Of a stretch of DNA of 14,645 nucleotides, positions 6,037-13,418 are shown one piece after another. This DNA is from Pseudomonadota bacterium (GTDB lineage: Bacteria > Desulfobacterota > Desulfovibrionia > Desulfovibrionales > Desulfovibrionaceae): assembly GCA_023433925.1 (NCBI GenBank), contig JAEYTO010000016.1:1-14645 (forward strand). The letters run 5' to 3'. Position 1 is the stretch's first letter; every line of letters begins with the position of its first letter. The notes beneath the pieces are model-generated. The model was given only the letters and a program-made list of their open reading frames with translations. It made no database searches and was not told the DNA's origin. Position numbers and translations under genes: made by a program.

Positions 6037-6100
6037 GCAATGCCTGAGCTTTGCCCGAGCATTGCGAGTTGAGCAGTCCGTGCAGGGCGCGCCAATGGGC

Positions 6101-6127
6101 GCGGGGAAGGGCGAAGCCCTTCCCCGC
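6101..6127. terminator. Perfect 12-bp-stem hairpin between convergent genes
   Basis: GCGGGGAAGGGC, loop GAA, GCCCTTCCCCGC forms an exact 12-bp GC-rich stem. It lies 64 bases after the hydrolase stop and 6 bases after the stop of the opposing gene at 6134, the usual place for a bidirectional terminator. Neither side has a clear T-run, so it may act with Rho, or protect 3' ends. Confidence 0.6.
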
Positions 6128-6133
6128 ATGCGC

Positions 6134-6886
6134 CTACCTGTAATCGGCCCCGGTGATCTCGGCCTCGAAGATGCCGTCGCCGAGGCCGCCCTTGGCGTCG
6201 AGCCAGCCCGCGCGGATGTGGCTGGGAATGGTCACCTTGCCGAAGGTCTTCTCCGCGTCGACGACCAGGCCGAAGGGGTGGAAGCCGTAGCTCGCGCCGG
6301 CGGGGTTGCCCCAGCGCTGGAGCCTGGCCGATTTCAGGGCGCCGTCGGGTCCGATGCCCAGGATGAGCTCGATGATGAGGTTGTCCAGGACCCAGTGGGC
6401 CGCCAAGGTCTCCTCGGAGACCGCGGTCCAGGCCACGCCGAAGCAGCAGGGTAGCAGGGCCGACGGCGCGAGCACGCCCTCGATGGCCGCGCGGGCCGCC
6501 GCCGAGCGCGTCGCGTCCTGGCCTTCGCTGCGCAGCAAGGTCTGGCCGAACAGCCTCTTGATATCCTGGCCTCCCGAGCCGCCGAGATAGTAGTCGGCGC
6601 CGCGCACAAGACTGGGCCATGGTCCCATCTTGACTTCCCAAACAAAGCCTTGCTGCGGGGAGATGACCTCTTCGGCCTTGAAGGACGTCCATGCGCCGTT
6701 GGACAGGATCTTGCCGCGCATGCTCAGTTTGGCGCGCCTGGCCACGGGCGCTCCGGCTTTGAGGGCATGGTCGAAGTAGCGCTTGACCGGGCCGGACAGG
6801 CCGGCCGTGGCTTCGGGGCCGTACGTGGCCGGCGTGACTGGCTGCGCGGCCGCTGACCAGAGGGAAGTGACGCTCGGCGTGCTCAT
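6134..6886 (-). CDS. DUF6544-like protein, function unknown
   Basis: A 250-residue protein resembling a widespread bacterial family of unknown function (DUF6544 as I recall it). Landmarks that match that family: LSGPVKRYFDHAL at 30-42, RAKLSMRGKI at 51-60, AEEVISPQQGFVWEVKMG at 71-88, a central ATRSAAARAAIE at 125-136, VAWTAVSEE at 151-159, QRWGNP at 190-195, GFHPFGLVVDAEKTFGKVTIPS at 201-222 and an ending EAEITGADY. No signal peptide or membrane helix is seen. GGGAGGA (plus-strand TCCTCCC, 6891-6897) lies 4 bases before the ATG and fixes the start. It follows the isochorismatase-family gene by 60 bases on the same strand, so co-transcription is likely. No biochemical role should be assumed. 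Confidence 0.78.
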   Translation of the reverse strand: MSTPSVTSLWSAAAQPVTPATYGPEATAGLSGPVKRYFDHALKAGAPVARRAKLSMRGKILSNGAWTSFKAEEVISPQQGFVWEVKMGPWPSLVRGADYYLGGSGGQDIKRLFGQTLLRSEGQDATRSAAARAAIEGVLAPSALLPCCFGVAWTAVSEETLAAHWVLDNLIIELILGIGPDGALKSARLQRWGNPAGASYGFHPFGLVVDAEKTFGKVTIPSHIRAGWLDAKGGLGDGIFEAEITGADYR

Positions 6887-6946
6887 GGAGTCCTCCCAAT
6901 GCGTGCGGGCGTGGGGAAAGGCCCGGCTGGTGGGTGGAGGCCTGGA

Positions 6947-7501
6947 TCAGGCCATCCCAAGCAGCGTAGCACACTCCTCCACTTTTGCATACGTGCCGTG
7001 CAACGCGGCCAGGAATGCCGCCTGCACGTGCGCGGCAGGCACGGAGCGCCCACCGAAGGACAGGTCGCGCGCGGCGCAGGCGTCGGCCGCCACATGGCAG
7101 GCGAATCCCAGATCAGCGGCGGCGCGCACGGCCGCATCCACGCACATGTGCGTCATCATGCCGGCGATGACCAGCGTGGTGGCTTCGCGCTCGCGCAGAA
7201 TTTCGAGGAGCGCGGTCTCGCGGAACGGATTTGGGAAGTGCTTGGTCACCACCGACTCGTCGAACAAGGGCTCCACATGCGGATGGAAGGCCACGCCGGC
7301 GCTTCCGGGCAGGAAGAAGGTCGCGCCGGGGCGCGTGCTCACGTGCCGCACATGCGCGATCGGCCTGCCGGCGGCGCGGAAGGCTCCCAGCAGCCTGCCG
7401 GCGTTCAGCGCGGCGGCCTCGGCTCCCGCAAGCTCCATGCGGCCGCCGGGAAAGTAGTCCATCTGGATATCGATGAGCAGGAGAACGGTGCGTGTGTCCA
7501 T
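6947..7501 (-). CDS. Isochorismatase-family cysteine hydrolase
   Basis: A 184-residue enzyme of the isochorismatase-like superfamily, which includes nicotinamidase, ureidoacrylate and N-carbamoyl amidohydrolases. The family triad is visible: Asp11 in LLLIDIQMDYF, Lys87 in VVTKHFPNPF and Cys120 in GMMTHMCVDAAVRAA. The His/Asp metal set of nicotinamidases is not evident, so a metal-independent amidase-type hydrolase of unknown substrate is the safest call. The frame is open to 7606, but AAGGAGG lies 7 bases before the ATG at 7501 and the protein then starts directly with the first strand, so I use that start. It precedes the DUF6544-like gene on the same strand and follows the PilZ gene by about 180 bases. 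Confidence 0.88.
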   Translation of the reverse strand: MDTRTVLLLIDIQMDYFPGGRMELAGAEAAALNAGRLLGAFRAAGRPIAHVRHVSTRPGATFFLPGSAGVAFHPHVEPLFDESVVTKHFPNPFRETALLEILREREATTLVIAGMMTHMCVDAAVRAAADLGFACHVAADACAARDLSFGGRSVPAAHVQAAFLAALHGTYAKVEECATLLGMA

Positions 7502-7527
7502 GATCAGGCCTCCTTGGTTCGGCCGCG

Positions 7528-7557
7528 AGAATAGGGCCGGCCTGTCTAAAGGTCCAA
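7528..7557 (-). promoter_or_regulatory. Candidate promoter of the isochorismatase-family gene
   Basis: On the minus strand TTGGAC (7557-7552), 18 bases, then TATTCT (7533-7528, four of six -10 bases) sits about 27 bases ahead of the start codon. A perfect hairpin CCGAAG/CTTCGG (7567-7583) lies just upstream and could be an operator or the end of the PilZ transcript. The -35 is poor. Confidence 0.35.
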
Positions 7558-7684
7558 TCACGGTTGCCGAAGGGAGGCTTCGGGAATGCCGAGGCTCAGG
7601 CGGCATCGACTGGGCAGGATCAGGTCAGGCTGGCTGAACTGGCTCGCGGCGGCGTCGGGCGGGTGTCCGCGTGGGCCGGGACGG

Positions 7685-8023
7685 TCAGTCCAGGGCGCGC
7701 GACAGGGCGCCGATGACCAGGGAGAAGAGCAGGTTCCTGCGCTCGGGGTCCAGGTCCAGGAACTGGAAGCCGGTCTTGAGCATGTCGCAGTGGGCCACGC
7801 GGGCCTTGTCGATGCGCAGGATCTCGCTCTCGCCGCGCCATATGCGCAGGGAGCGCACCTGATCGCGGGCAAGCCCGGCCATGCCCTCGGTGGCCAGGGC
7901 CAACCCGTCGAGGTTGAGGTCCAGCACGTGGAGCTTGCAGTCCGAGCCGTCGATGCTCGCGTGCATGTCCTCCACGCTCACGCGCGGGAAGCGGCGTTTG
8001 TCTGAATCCGAGCAGAAGTCCAT
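7685..8023 (-). CDS. PilZ-domain protein, probable c-di-GMP sensor with a variant motif
   Basis: A single-domain protein of 112 residues. KRRFPRVSV (9-17) carries the RxxxR motif (R10 and R14) that in PilZ domains wraps cyclic di-GMP. DLNLDG at 35-40 stands where DxSxxG is expected, with Asn37 replacing Ser. GFQFLDLDPE at 85-94 matches the closing strand of the fold, followed by a C-terminal helix. The Asn substitution could weaken or preserve binding; sequence alone does not decide. I use ATG 8023 because GGAGAG (plus-strand CTCTCC, 8027-8032) lies just before it; ATG 8041, six codons upstream, has no such site. It is divergent from the chemoreceptor gene, which fits a role in motility or surface behaviour. 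Confidence 0.8.
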   Translation of the reverse strand: MDFCSDSDKRRFPRVSVEDMHASIDGSDCKLHVLDLNLDGLALATEGMAGLARDQVRSLRIWRGESEILRIDKARVAHCDMLKTGFQFLDLDPERRNLLFSLVIGALSRALD

Positions 8024-8363
8024 GGGCTCTCCAGCCGTCATGACCAGGGCTTGCCAGGCTTGGCGCCACGGGCACCGGCGCCACGCGGCGGCTGCCTTTG
8101 GCTAGCACCGGCGCGTCGGGAAGGCAATCCCTCCGGCCGCGGGACTTTTCGCGCCGCGCGGGCCGCGAATCCCAAGCCGTGAGCAGGCTTCCGCTTGCCG
8201 CGTCATACAATGGTAACAGTAGTGACGCATAAAGGCTGCTTCCCGCGGCTAAGAAGCGCGTAGTATGCAAGTCGGGCCATATTCCACCGGCATGGCCACG
8301 CCGGACACGAGGCAGGACATCGACCCGGGCCGGCGGCTTCCGCCGCGCCCAACGGAGCGCGGC
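8024..8363. other. Divergent intergenic region between the PilZ and chemoreceptor genes
   Basis: The region should hold both promoters. TACAAT at 8206-8211 on the + strand is a good -10 (five of six), but no -35 is seen at 16-18 bases. A 7-bp inverted repeat TGGCGCC/GGCGCCA (8061-8083) lies close to the PilZ side. GGTAACA at 8212-8218 resembles the repeats upstream of pstS. The chemoreceptor frame is open from ATG 8265, but no ribosome-binding site precedes that codon, so I treat 8265-8363 as leader. Confidence 0.45.
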
Positions 8364-10907
8364 ATGCGAAGCTCCCTCGGATTTCGCCAGAAGCTCACCC
8401 TGGGCTCCCTGACCATCGTCGCGGCCACGGTCCTGTGCATGGCCGTGGTGACCTTCGTGCAGACCCGCGCCGGCTATGTGCGCAAGGGCAAGGAAACCCT
8501 GCGCAGCGTGTCGGGCACGCTCCTGGAGACGGTCACGTTGCAGCACAACCTGAACCTGGACAAGATCGCCTCGGATCTCAAGGTCATGCACATGACCTTC
8601 AATTCGTCCGGCTTCCCCACGTTCAACGGCCTTGTCCAAGCCGACTTGACGCTCACGGATCAGGTCGGGGGCGCGCGTGAGCAGGCCAGCCTGCGTGGCT
8701 TGCAGCTCGGTGGCCGCTTTTTGCACGAGAGCACCGAGTTCGTGGACAAGGTGCGCGAGCTGGTCGGCGTGTCCGCATCGGTGCTCCAGCTCGAAGGGGA
8801 ACGCCTCGTCCGGGTCTCGACCAACATAGTCGGCCGCAAGGGCGAGTCGGCCCAGGGACTGTTCATCCCCGCGGGGCATGCGGTCCATAAGGCCGTGCGC
8901 GACGGCACGACCTTCAAGGGCGTGGTGGGCATCCTGGGCGAGCTCTACCAGGCGGCCTACATGCCTGTCCGGGACACGCGCGACGAGATCATCGGCGCGC
9001 TGGAGGTCTGCCGCAGGATCGTCACGCCCGAGCTGGCGAGTTCGCTGTCGAAGGTGGACGTCAACGGCCGCGGCTACTCCTTCATGGTGGCCGCCGACGG
9101 CGGGATGCTCATCCATCCCGAGAAGGCCGCCAGGGGCGTCGACCTGCGCGCGCAGCCCTTTGGCGAGGCCTTGCTCGCCGCGCCAGACGGCTTTTTCGAC
9201 TATGAGAATGGCGGAGTCGATCGCGTGGCCTTCGTGACCAGCTTCGCGCCGTGGGGGGTGCGCCTGGTGACCACCGTGACCCGCGGCGAGCTCATGGAGG
9301 GCGTCAACCTCCAGGTGCTCGTGGCCCTGCTCGTGAGCGCGGCCCTGTCCCTGGCCGTGGCCGGCCTGGTCATGTGGTTCACGGGCAGCCGGACCATGGA
9401 ACCCATGGTCCGGCTGTCCGAGATGGCCCGCGAGGTGGCTGCCGGCAATTTTGACGCAAGCTTCGAGTACAAGGCCGACGATGCCGTCGGCCAGACCGTG
9501 GCCGCGGTCAAGGCCATGGTCCACGAACTCAAGAACGAGCTCGGATTCAGCCGGGGCGTGCTCGGCGGCGTGGTCGTGCCCTGCGCCGTGGTGGACCTGG
9601 ACAACAAGCTGACTCACGTGAACCAGGCCGCCGTGGACATCCTGGGCCGCGACGGCGAGGCCCCCAAGTACCTGGGCATGAGCTTGGCCGAGTTCGCCTT
9701 CCGCGACAGGAACCGCCGCACGCTGACCCAGGACGCCATGGACAAGCGCAGCCAGCTCCAGTGGGAAGTGGACATCCCGGTGGCGGAGCGCGGCATGCCC
9801 ATACATCTGCGCGTGGTGGCCACGCCCATCTATGACCTGGACAGGCGGCTCATGGGCGCCATGTCCATCTGGGTGGACTTGACCGAGGAGCGGCTGCAGC
9901 ACGCTCGAGTGCGGGAGAAGAACCGGCAAATCGCCGAGGCCGCGACCCGCGCCGGGGAGATCTCCGACAAGGTCGCCCGCCATGCGGACCAGCTCGGCCT
10001 GGCCGTCACGCGCTCGCGCGACGGGGCCAGGGAGCAGGAAGCCAGGGCCTCGCAGGCCGCCTCGGCCATGGAGGAGATGGGCGCCTCGGTGATCGAGGTC
10101 GCCCGCGGCGCTGCCGGGGCGGCGGAGCTTTCGGAGCGGGCCAGGGCCCTGGCCGAGGAGGGCGTGGCGGTGGTCGAGCGGTCCGAGCGGGTCATGGGCG
10201 AGGTGGCCGGCCAGGCCGCGCGCCTGTCCAAGGACATGTCCGAGATGGTCCGCCAGGCTCAGGACATCGGCAAGGTGCTCGCCGTCATCTCGGATATCGC
10301 GGACCAGACCAACCTGCTGGCCCTCAACGCGGCCATCGAGGCTGCCCGCGCCGGCGAGGCCGGAAGGGGTTTCGCCGTGGTGGCCGACGAGGTGCGCAAG
10401 CTGGCCGAGAAGACCATGGTCGCCACGCGCGAGGTGGGGGCCTCCATCGCCTCCATCCAGGACAGCGCGCGCAAGAACATGGCCGGGACCGAGGCCGCCA
10501 ACCAGTCCCTGGCGCGAGGCAACGAGCTTGTGCGGGGCACCGGGCAAGCCCTGGCCGAGATCCTGCGCATGTCCAAGGAGACCGCCGGTCAGGTGCGCCT
10601 CATCGCCTCGGCCACGGACCAGCAGACCTTGGCCAGCACGCAGGTCGCCCAGGCCACCGAGGCCGTGAACCGCATCGCCGGCGACACCGCCAGGGCCATG
10701 GAGCAGTCGGCCAAGGCAGTGTGCGAATTGGGCGGCTTCGTGCGCGAGCTGGAGTCCATCGTGCGCTCCATGCAGGACGGCCAGGATGCCGTGAGCGGCA
10801 AGGGCGGGGAAAGGGATCGCGCAGCCCCGGAGTCATATGGCGCCGGGGTCGCGGGCCCGCTCGGCAAGGCCGGGCCCGAGCTCGGGCCGCCCGTCGCGGC
10901 GGGTTAG
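8364..10907 (+). CDS. Methyl-accepting chemotaxis protein with Cache, HAMP and PAS domains
   Basis: A transmembrane chemoreceptor of 847 residues. From this start: first membrane helix about 11-33, a large periplasmic double-Cache-like sensor about 38-312 (LSSLSKVDVNGRGYSFMVAADGGMLIHP-type Cache features), second helix about 315-341, HAMP 342-394 (from RTMEPMVRLSEMAREVAAGNF), a PAS domain about 395-512, then the signalling domain with the conserved tip region ISDIADQTNLLALNAAIEAA and GFAVVADEVRKLAEKT near 642-684. It would control CheA/CheW; the ligand is unknown, Cache domains often bind small organic molecules. No CheR-docking pentapeptide is seen; the tail is Gly/Pro-rich. ATG 8364 is chosen because GGAG (8354-8357) lies 6 bases ahead; ATG 8265 is an alternative adding 33 residues. 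It precedes pstS, but a separate promoter for pstS is likely. Confidence 0.93.
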   Translation: MRSSLGFRQKLTLGSLTIVAATVLCMAVVTFVQTRAGYVRKGKETLRSVSGTLLETVTLQHNLNLDKIASDLKVMHMTFNSSGFPTFNGLVQADLTLTDQVGGAREQASLRGLQLGGRFLHESTEFVDKVRELVGVSASVLQLEGERLVRVSTNIVGRKGESAQGLFIPAGHAVHKAVRDGTTFKGVVGILGELYQAAYMPVRDTRDEIIGALEVCRRIVTPELASSLSKVDVNGRGYSFMVAADGGMLIHPEKAARGVDLRAQPFGEALLAAPDGFFDYENGGVDRVAFVTSFAPWGVRLVTTVTRGELMEGVNLQVLVALLVSAALSLAVAGLVMWFTGSRTMEPMVRLSEMAREVAAGNFDASFEYKADDAVGQTVAAVKAMVHELKNELGFSRGVLGGVVVPCAVVDLDNKLTHVNQAAVDILGRDGEAPKYLGMSLAEFAFRDRNRRTLTQDAMDKRSQLQWEVDIPVAERGMPIHLRVVATPIYDLDRRLMGAMSIWVDLTEERLQHARVREKNRQIAEAATRAGEISDKVARHADQLGLAVTRSRDGAREQEARASQAASAMEEMGASVIEVARGAAGAAELSERARALAEEGVAVVERSERVMGEVAGQAARLSKDMSEMVRQAQDIGKVLAVISDIADQTNLLALNAAIEAARAGEAGRGFAVVADEVRKLAEKTMVATREVGASIASIQDSARKNMAGTEAANQSLARGNELVRGTGQALAEILRMSKETAGQVRLIASATDQQTLASTQVAQATEAVNRIAGDTARAMEQSAKAVCELGGFVRELESIVRSMQDGQDAVSGKGGERDRAAPESYGAGVAGPLGKAGPELGPPVAAG

Positions 10908-10961
10908 GTTATAAGCCATGCCCGGACTGAATCATTGCCGACCCAGGCTGCGTCGCGAAAA

Positions 10962-10990
10962 CGTAACATGGGACGCAAGCCGCTGTAACA
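10962..10990 (+). promoter_or_regulatory. Candidate PhoB site and promoter upstream of pstS
   Basis: CGTAACA (10962-10968) and TGTAACA (10984-10990) are direct repeats spaced 22 bp, two turns of the 11-bp period seen in PhoB boxes. The intervening unit is poorly conserved and the sequence differs from the E. coli CTGTCAT consensus. CATAAG (11004-11009), a four-of-six -10, lies 13 bases downstream, where a PhoB-activated promoter would have it. About 45 bases of leader remain before the pstS start. Confidence 0.35.
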
Positions 10991-11055
10991 ATCAAGACCT
11001 AGGCATAAGCTGCCAACACGGCAAGTCGCACACCACATTCGTGAGGAGGATCGAA

Positions 11056-12078
11056 ATGCGCAAGCTTCTTACCACCGGCCTTGTGGCGCTGGCCATGCTC
11101 GTCATGGGTGCCGGCGCCGCCCAGGCCCGCGACCAGATCCGCATCGTAGGCTCCAGCACGGTCTATCCCTTCGCCAGCTATGTGACCGAGGAGTTCGGGG
11201 CCACGACCAGGTTCAAGACCCCGGTCATCGAGTCCACGGGCTCGGGCGGCGGCTTCAAGCTGTTCACCGAGGGCCAGGGCGACAACACCCCGGACATCAC
11301 CAACTCCTCCCGGCGCATGAAGATCAGCGAGCTTGAGCGCGCCAAGCAGAACAACGCGGGCGACGTGGTCGAGGCGCTCATCGGCTTCGACGGCATCGCC
11401 GTGGCCCAGAACAAGGCCAGCAAACCCATCGACCTGACCCTGGAGGAGCTGACCCTGGCCGTGGCCGCCGAGGTACCCCAGAACGGCAAGCTCGTGCCCA
11501 ACCCCTACAAGACCTGGAGTCAGATCAACTCCAGGCTGCCCAACCGCCCCATCGTGATCTACGGTCCGCCGACCAGCTCCGGCACCCGCGACGCCTTCGA
11601 GGAGCTTGTCATGGAGCACGCCACGACCAAGGGCGGCCTCAAGGACGGCTACGGCGGCAAGTACACCAAGATCCGTCAGGACGGCGCGTACATCGAGGCC
11701 GGCGAGAACGACAACCTCATCGTGCAGCGCCTGGCTCAGGACAAGAACTCCTTCGGCATCTTCGGCTACAGCTTCCTGGATGAGAACCGCGACCGCATCC
11801 AGGGCGCCACGATCAACGGCGTGGAGCCCAGGCCCGAGACCATCTCCTCCGGCAAGTACCCCATCTCCCGCAGCCTGTACTTCTACATCAAGAAGGCCCA
11901 TATCGGTAAGGTTCCGGGCATCAAGGAGTACGCCGACCTGTTCATGAGCGACAAGATGATCGGCCAAAAGGGCCTGCTCAAGCGCATCGGGCTGATTCCG
12001 CTGCCCGACGACATGCGCAAGAAGGCCCAGGCCACGGTCGCCAACTTGACCCCGGTCACGGCCGACGACCTCAAGTAG
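11056..12078 (+). CDS. pstS: Phosphate ABC transporter, periplasmic phosphate-binding protein
   Basis: A 340-residue PstS-type binding protein that captures phosphate in the periplasm and delivers it to PstC/PstA. Residues 1-24 form a signal peptide (MRKLL, hydrophobic core, cleavage after AQA). Phosphate-binding loops are clear: GSSTVYPF at 32-39, STGSGGGFKLF at 60-70, DITNSSRRM at 80-88, and SSGTRDAFEELV at 174-185. YFYIKKAH and the C-terminal helical region also match the family. GAGGAGGA lies 5 bases before the ATG, a strong ribosome-binding site expected for an abundant protein; the frame is open upstream but nothing supports a longer start. pstC and pstA follow, separated by a hairpin. 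Phosphate-starvation induction through PhoB is expected from the family and hinted at by upstream repeats. Confidence 0.96.
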   Translation: MRKLLTTGLVALAMLVMGAGAAQARDQIRIVGSSTVYPFASYVTEEFGATTRFKTPVIESTGSGGGFKLFTEGQGDNTPDITNSSRRMKISELERAKQNNAGDVVEALIGFDGIAVAQNKASKPIDLTLEELTLAVAAEVPQNGKLVPNPYKTWSQINSRLPNRPIVIYGPPTSSGTRDAFEELVMEHATTKGGLKDGYGGKYTKIRQDGAYIEAGENDNLIVQRLAQDKNSFGIFGYSFLDENRDRIQGATINGVEPRPETISSGKYPISRSLYFYIKKAHIGKVPGIKEYADLFMSDKMIGQKGLLKRIGLIPLPDDMRKKAQATVANLTPVTADDLK

Positions 12079-12101
12079 GCAAAGCCTCGGCGCTTTGACG
12101 C

Positions 12102-12134
12102 ATGGACCGGTCCCGTCTGGGCCCGGTCCATTTT
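12102..12134 (+). terminator. Hairpin with T-run between pstS and pstC (attenuator)
   Basis: ATGGACCGG (12102-12110) pairs with CCGGTCCAT (12123-12131); after one mismatch CCC/GGG extend the stem around loop GTCT, and TTTT ends at 12134. This is a plausible intrinsic terminator 23 bases after the pstS stop. As pstC has no obvious promoter of its own, partial readthrough would give more PstS than PstC/PstA. The ATG inside the stem is in frame with pstC but has no ribosome-binding site. Confidence 0.7.
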
Positions 12135-12161
12135 CCCTTTCGACAGGCAAGAGGTGAGCCC

Positions 12162-13406
12162 TTGGACTTCAACCACTTCGTGCTGCTCTTCTTCCTGGGC
12201 ATGATCCCCCTCGGCGCGGCGAGCTATTTCGCCTGCCGGGCCAAGGCCAGGCCCGAGCGCTTCGGCGGGGCCAAGTTCCACTCCCCCATCTGGTACCACG
12301 GCTGGTACGGCTTCGTGTGGGCCTTCGTGCCGCCGCTCCTGCTGGCCATATTGGCCTGGGCCCTGCGCCTCATGGGCCTGCGCATCGTGCCGCAATGGGC
12401 CTTCATCGGCCTGGCCGTGGCCCTGGGACTGTCCGGCATGGCCCACGCACTGCGGAACATCCGGCCCGAGCTGCGCGCGCGCAACGCCGTGGAGCGGGTC
12501 ATCCACTGGACCCTGCGCGCCTCCTCGGTCATCTCCATCCTGACCACGGGGGGCATCGTGGCCTCGGTGCTCTTCGAGGCCCTCCAGTTCTTCCAGCAGG
12601 TCAGCCTGTGGGACTTCCTCACGGGCACGACCTGGAGTCCGGGCGCGGCCTTCCTGGGCGCCGCGGGACGCGACGCGTCCGGCGTGGCCGAGCCGCAGTT
12701 CGGCTCCGTGCCGCTGTTCGCCGGCACGTTCCTCATCACGCTCATCTCGCTCATCGTGGCCGTGCCCATCGGCCTGTTCGCGGCCATCTACCTCTCGGAG
12801 TACGCCTCCAAACCCATGCGGCGCATCTTCAAGCCCGCCCTGGAGATCCTGGCCGGCATCCCCTCCGTGGTCTACGGTTTCTTCGCGGCCATCACCGTGA
12901 GCCCCTGGGTGGTGAACGCGGCCCAATCCCTGGGATTGCACGCCGACTACACGAACGCCCTGTCGCCCGGCCTGGTCATGGGCGTCATGATCATCCCCTT
13001 CATCTCCTCGCTGTCCGACGACGTCATCAGCGCCGTGCCCATGTCCATGCGCGAGGGCTCCTACGCTCTGGGCGCGACGACCTCCGAGACCATCAAGCGC
13101 GTGCTCCTGCCTGCGGCCCTGCCAGGCATCGTGGCCGCCATCATCCTGGCCTTCTCCCGCGCCGTGGGCGAGACCATGATCGTGGTCATGGCCGCCGGAC
13201 TGCGGGCCAACCTGACCTGGAACCCCCTGGAGGGCGTGACCACGGTCACCGTGCGCATCGTGGACGCGCTCGTGGGCGATCAGTCCTTCGACAGCCCCGA
13301 GACCCTCTCGGCCTTCGGCCTGGGACTCGTGCTGCTCGTCGTCACGCTCGTCCTCAACGTCATCTCGGCCTACATCATCCGCAGATTCCGGCAGAAGTAC
13401 GAGTAA
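12162..13406 (+). CDS. pstC: Phosphate ABC transporter, permease subunit PstC (long form)
   Basis: A 414-residue permease, about 95 residues longer than E. coli PstC. The first ~150 residues carry extra membrane helices (about 4-24, 50-72, 78-97 and 121-142), as in the proteobacterial long PstC with a DUF3708-type extension. The core permease follows, with SVPLFAGTFLITLISLIVAVPIGLFAAIYLSEYA at 182-215, AGIPSVVYGFFA at 231-242 and the ATPase-docking EAA-type loop EGSYALGATTSETIKRVLLPAALPGI at 298-323. I place the start at TTG 12162: GAGGTG (12151-12156) lies just ahead and the protein then begins LDFNHFVLLFF-like, whereas the upstream in-frame ATG 12102 lies in the terminator hairpin. pstA starts 12 bases after its stop, so the two are co-transcribed and probably coupled. 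Confidence 0.94.
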   Translation: MDFNHFVLLFFLGMIPLGAASYFACRAKARPERFGGAKFHSPIWYHGWYGFVWAFVPPLLLAILAWALRLMGLRIVPQWAFIGLAVALGLSGMAHALRNIRPELRARNAVERVIHWTLRASSVISILTTGGIVASVLFEALQFFQQVSLWDFLTGTTWSPGAAFLGAAGRDASGVAEPQFGSVPLFAGTFLITLISLIVAVPIGLFAAIYLSEYASKPMRRIFKPALEILAGIPSVVYGFFAAITVSPWVVNAAQSLGLHADYTNALSPGLVMGVMIIPFISSLSDDVISAVPMSMREGSYALGATTSETIKRVLLPAALPGIVAAIILAFSRAVGETMIVVMAAGLRANLTWNPLEGVTTVTVRIVDALVGDQSFDSPETLSAFGLGLVLLVVTLVLNVISAYIIRRFRQKYE

Positions 13407-13418
13407 CCGGAGAGACAC

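Noticed and set aside
7620..10547. Minus-strand open frame of 975 codons opposite the chemoreceptor gene
   Set aside because: Composition is low-complexity His/Gly/Leu/Gln and it spans both the PilZ gene and the chemoreceptor coding strand; it is the mirror of real coding sequence.
11883..13418. Minus-strand open frame of 511 codons opposite pstC
   Set aside because: Gly/His/Asp/Glu-rich translation with no fold-like pattern; pstC on the other strand is unambiguous.
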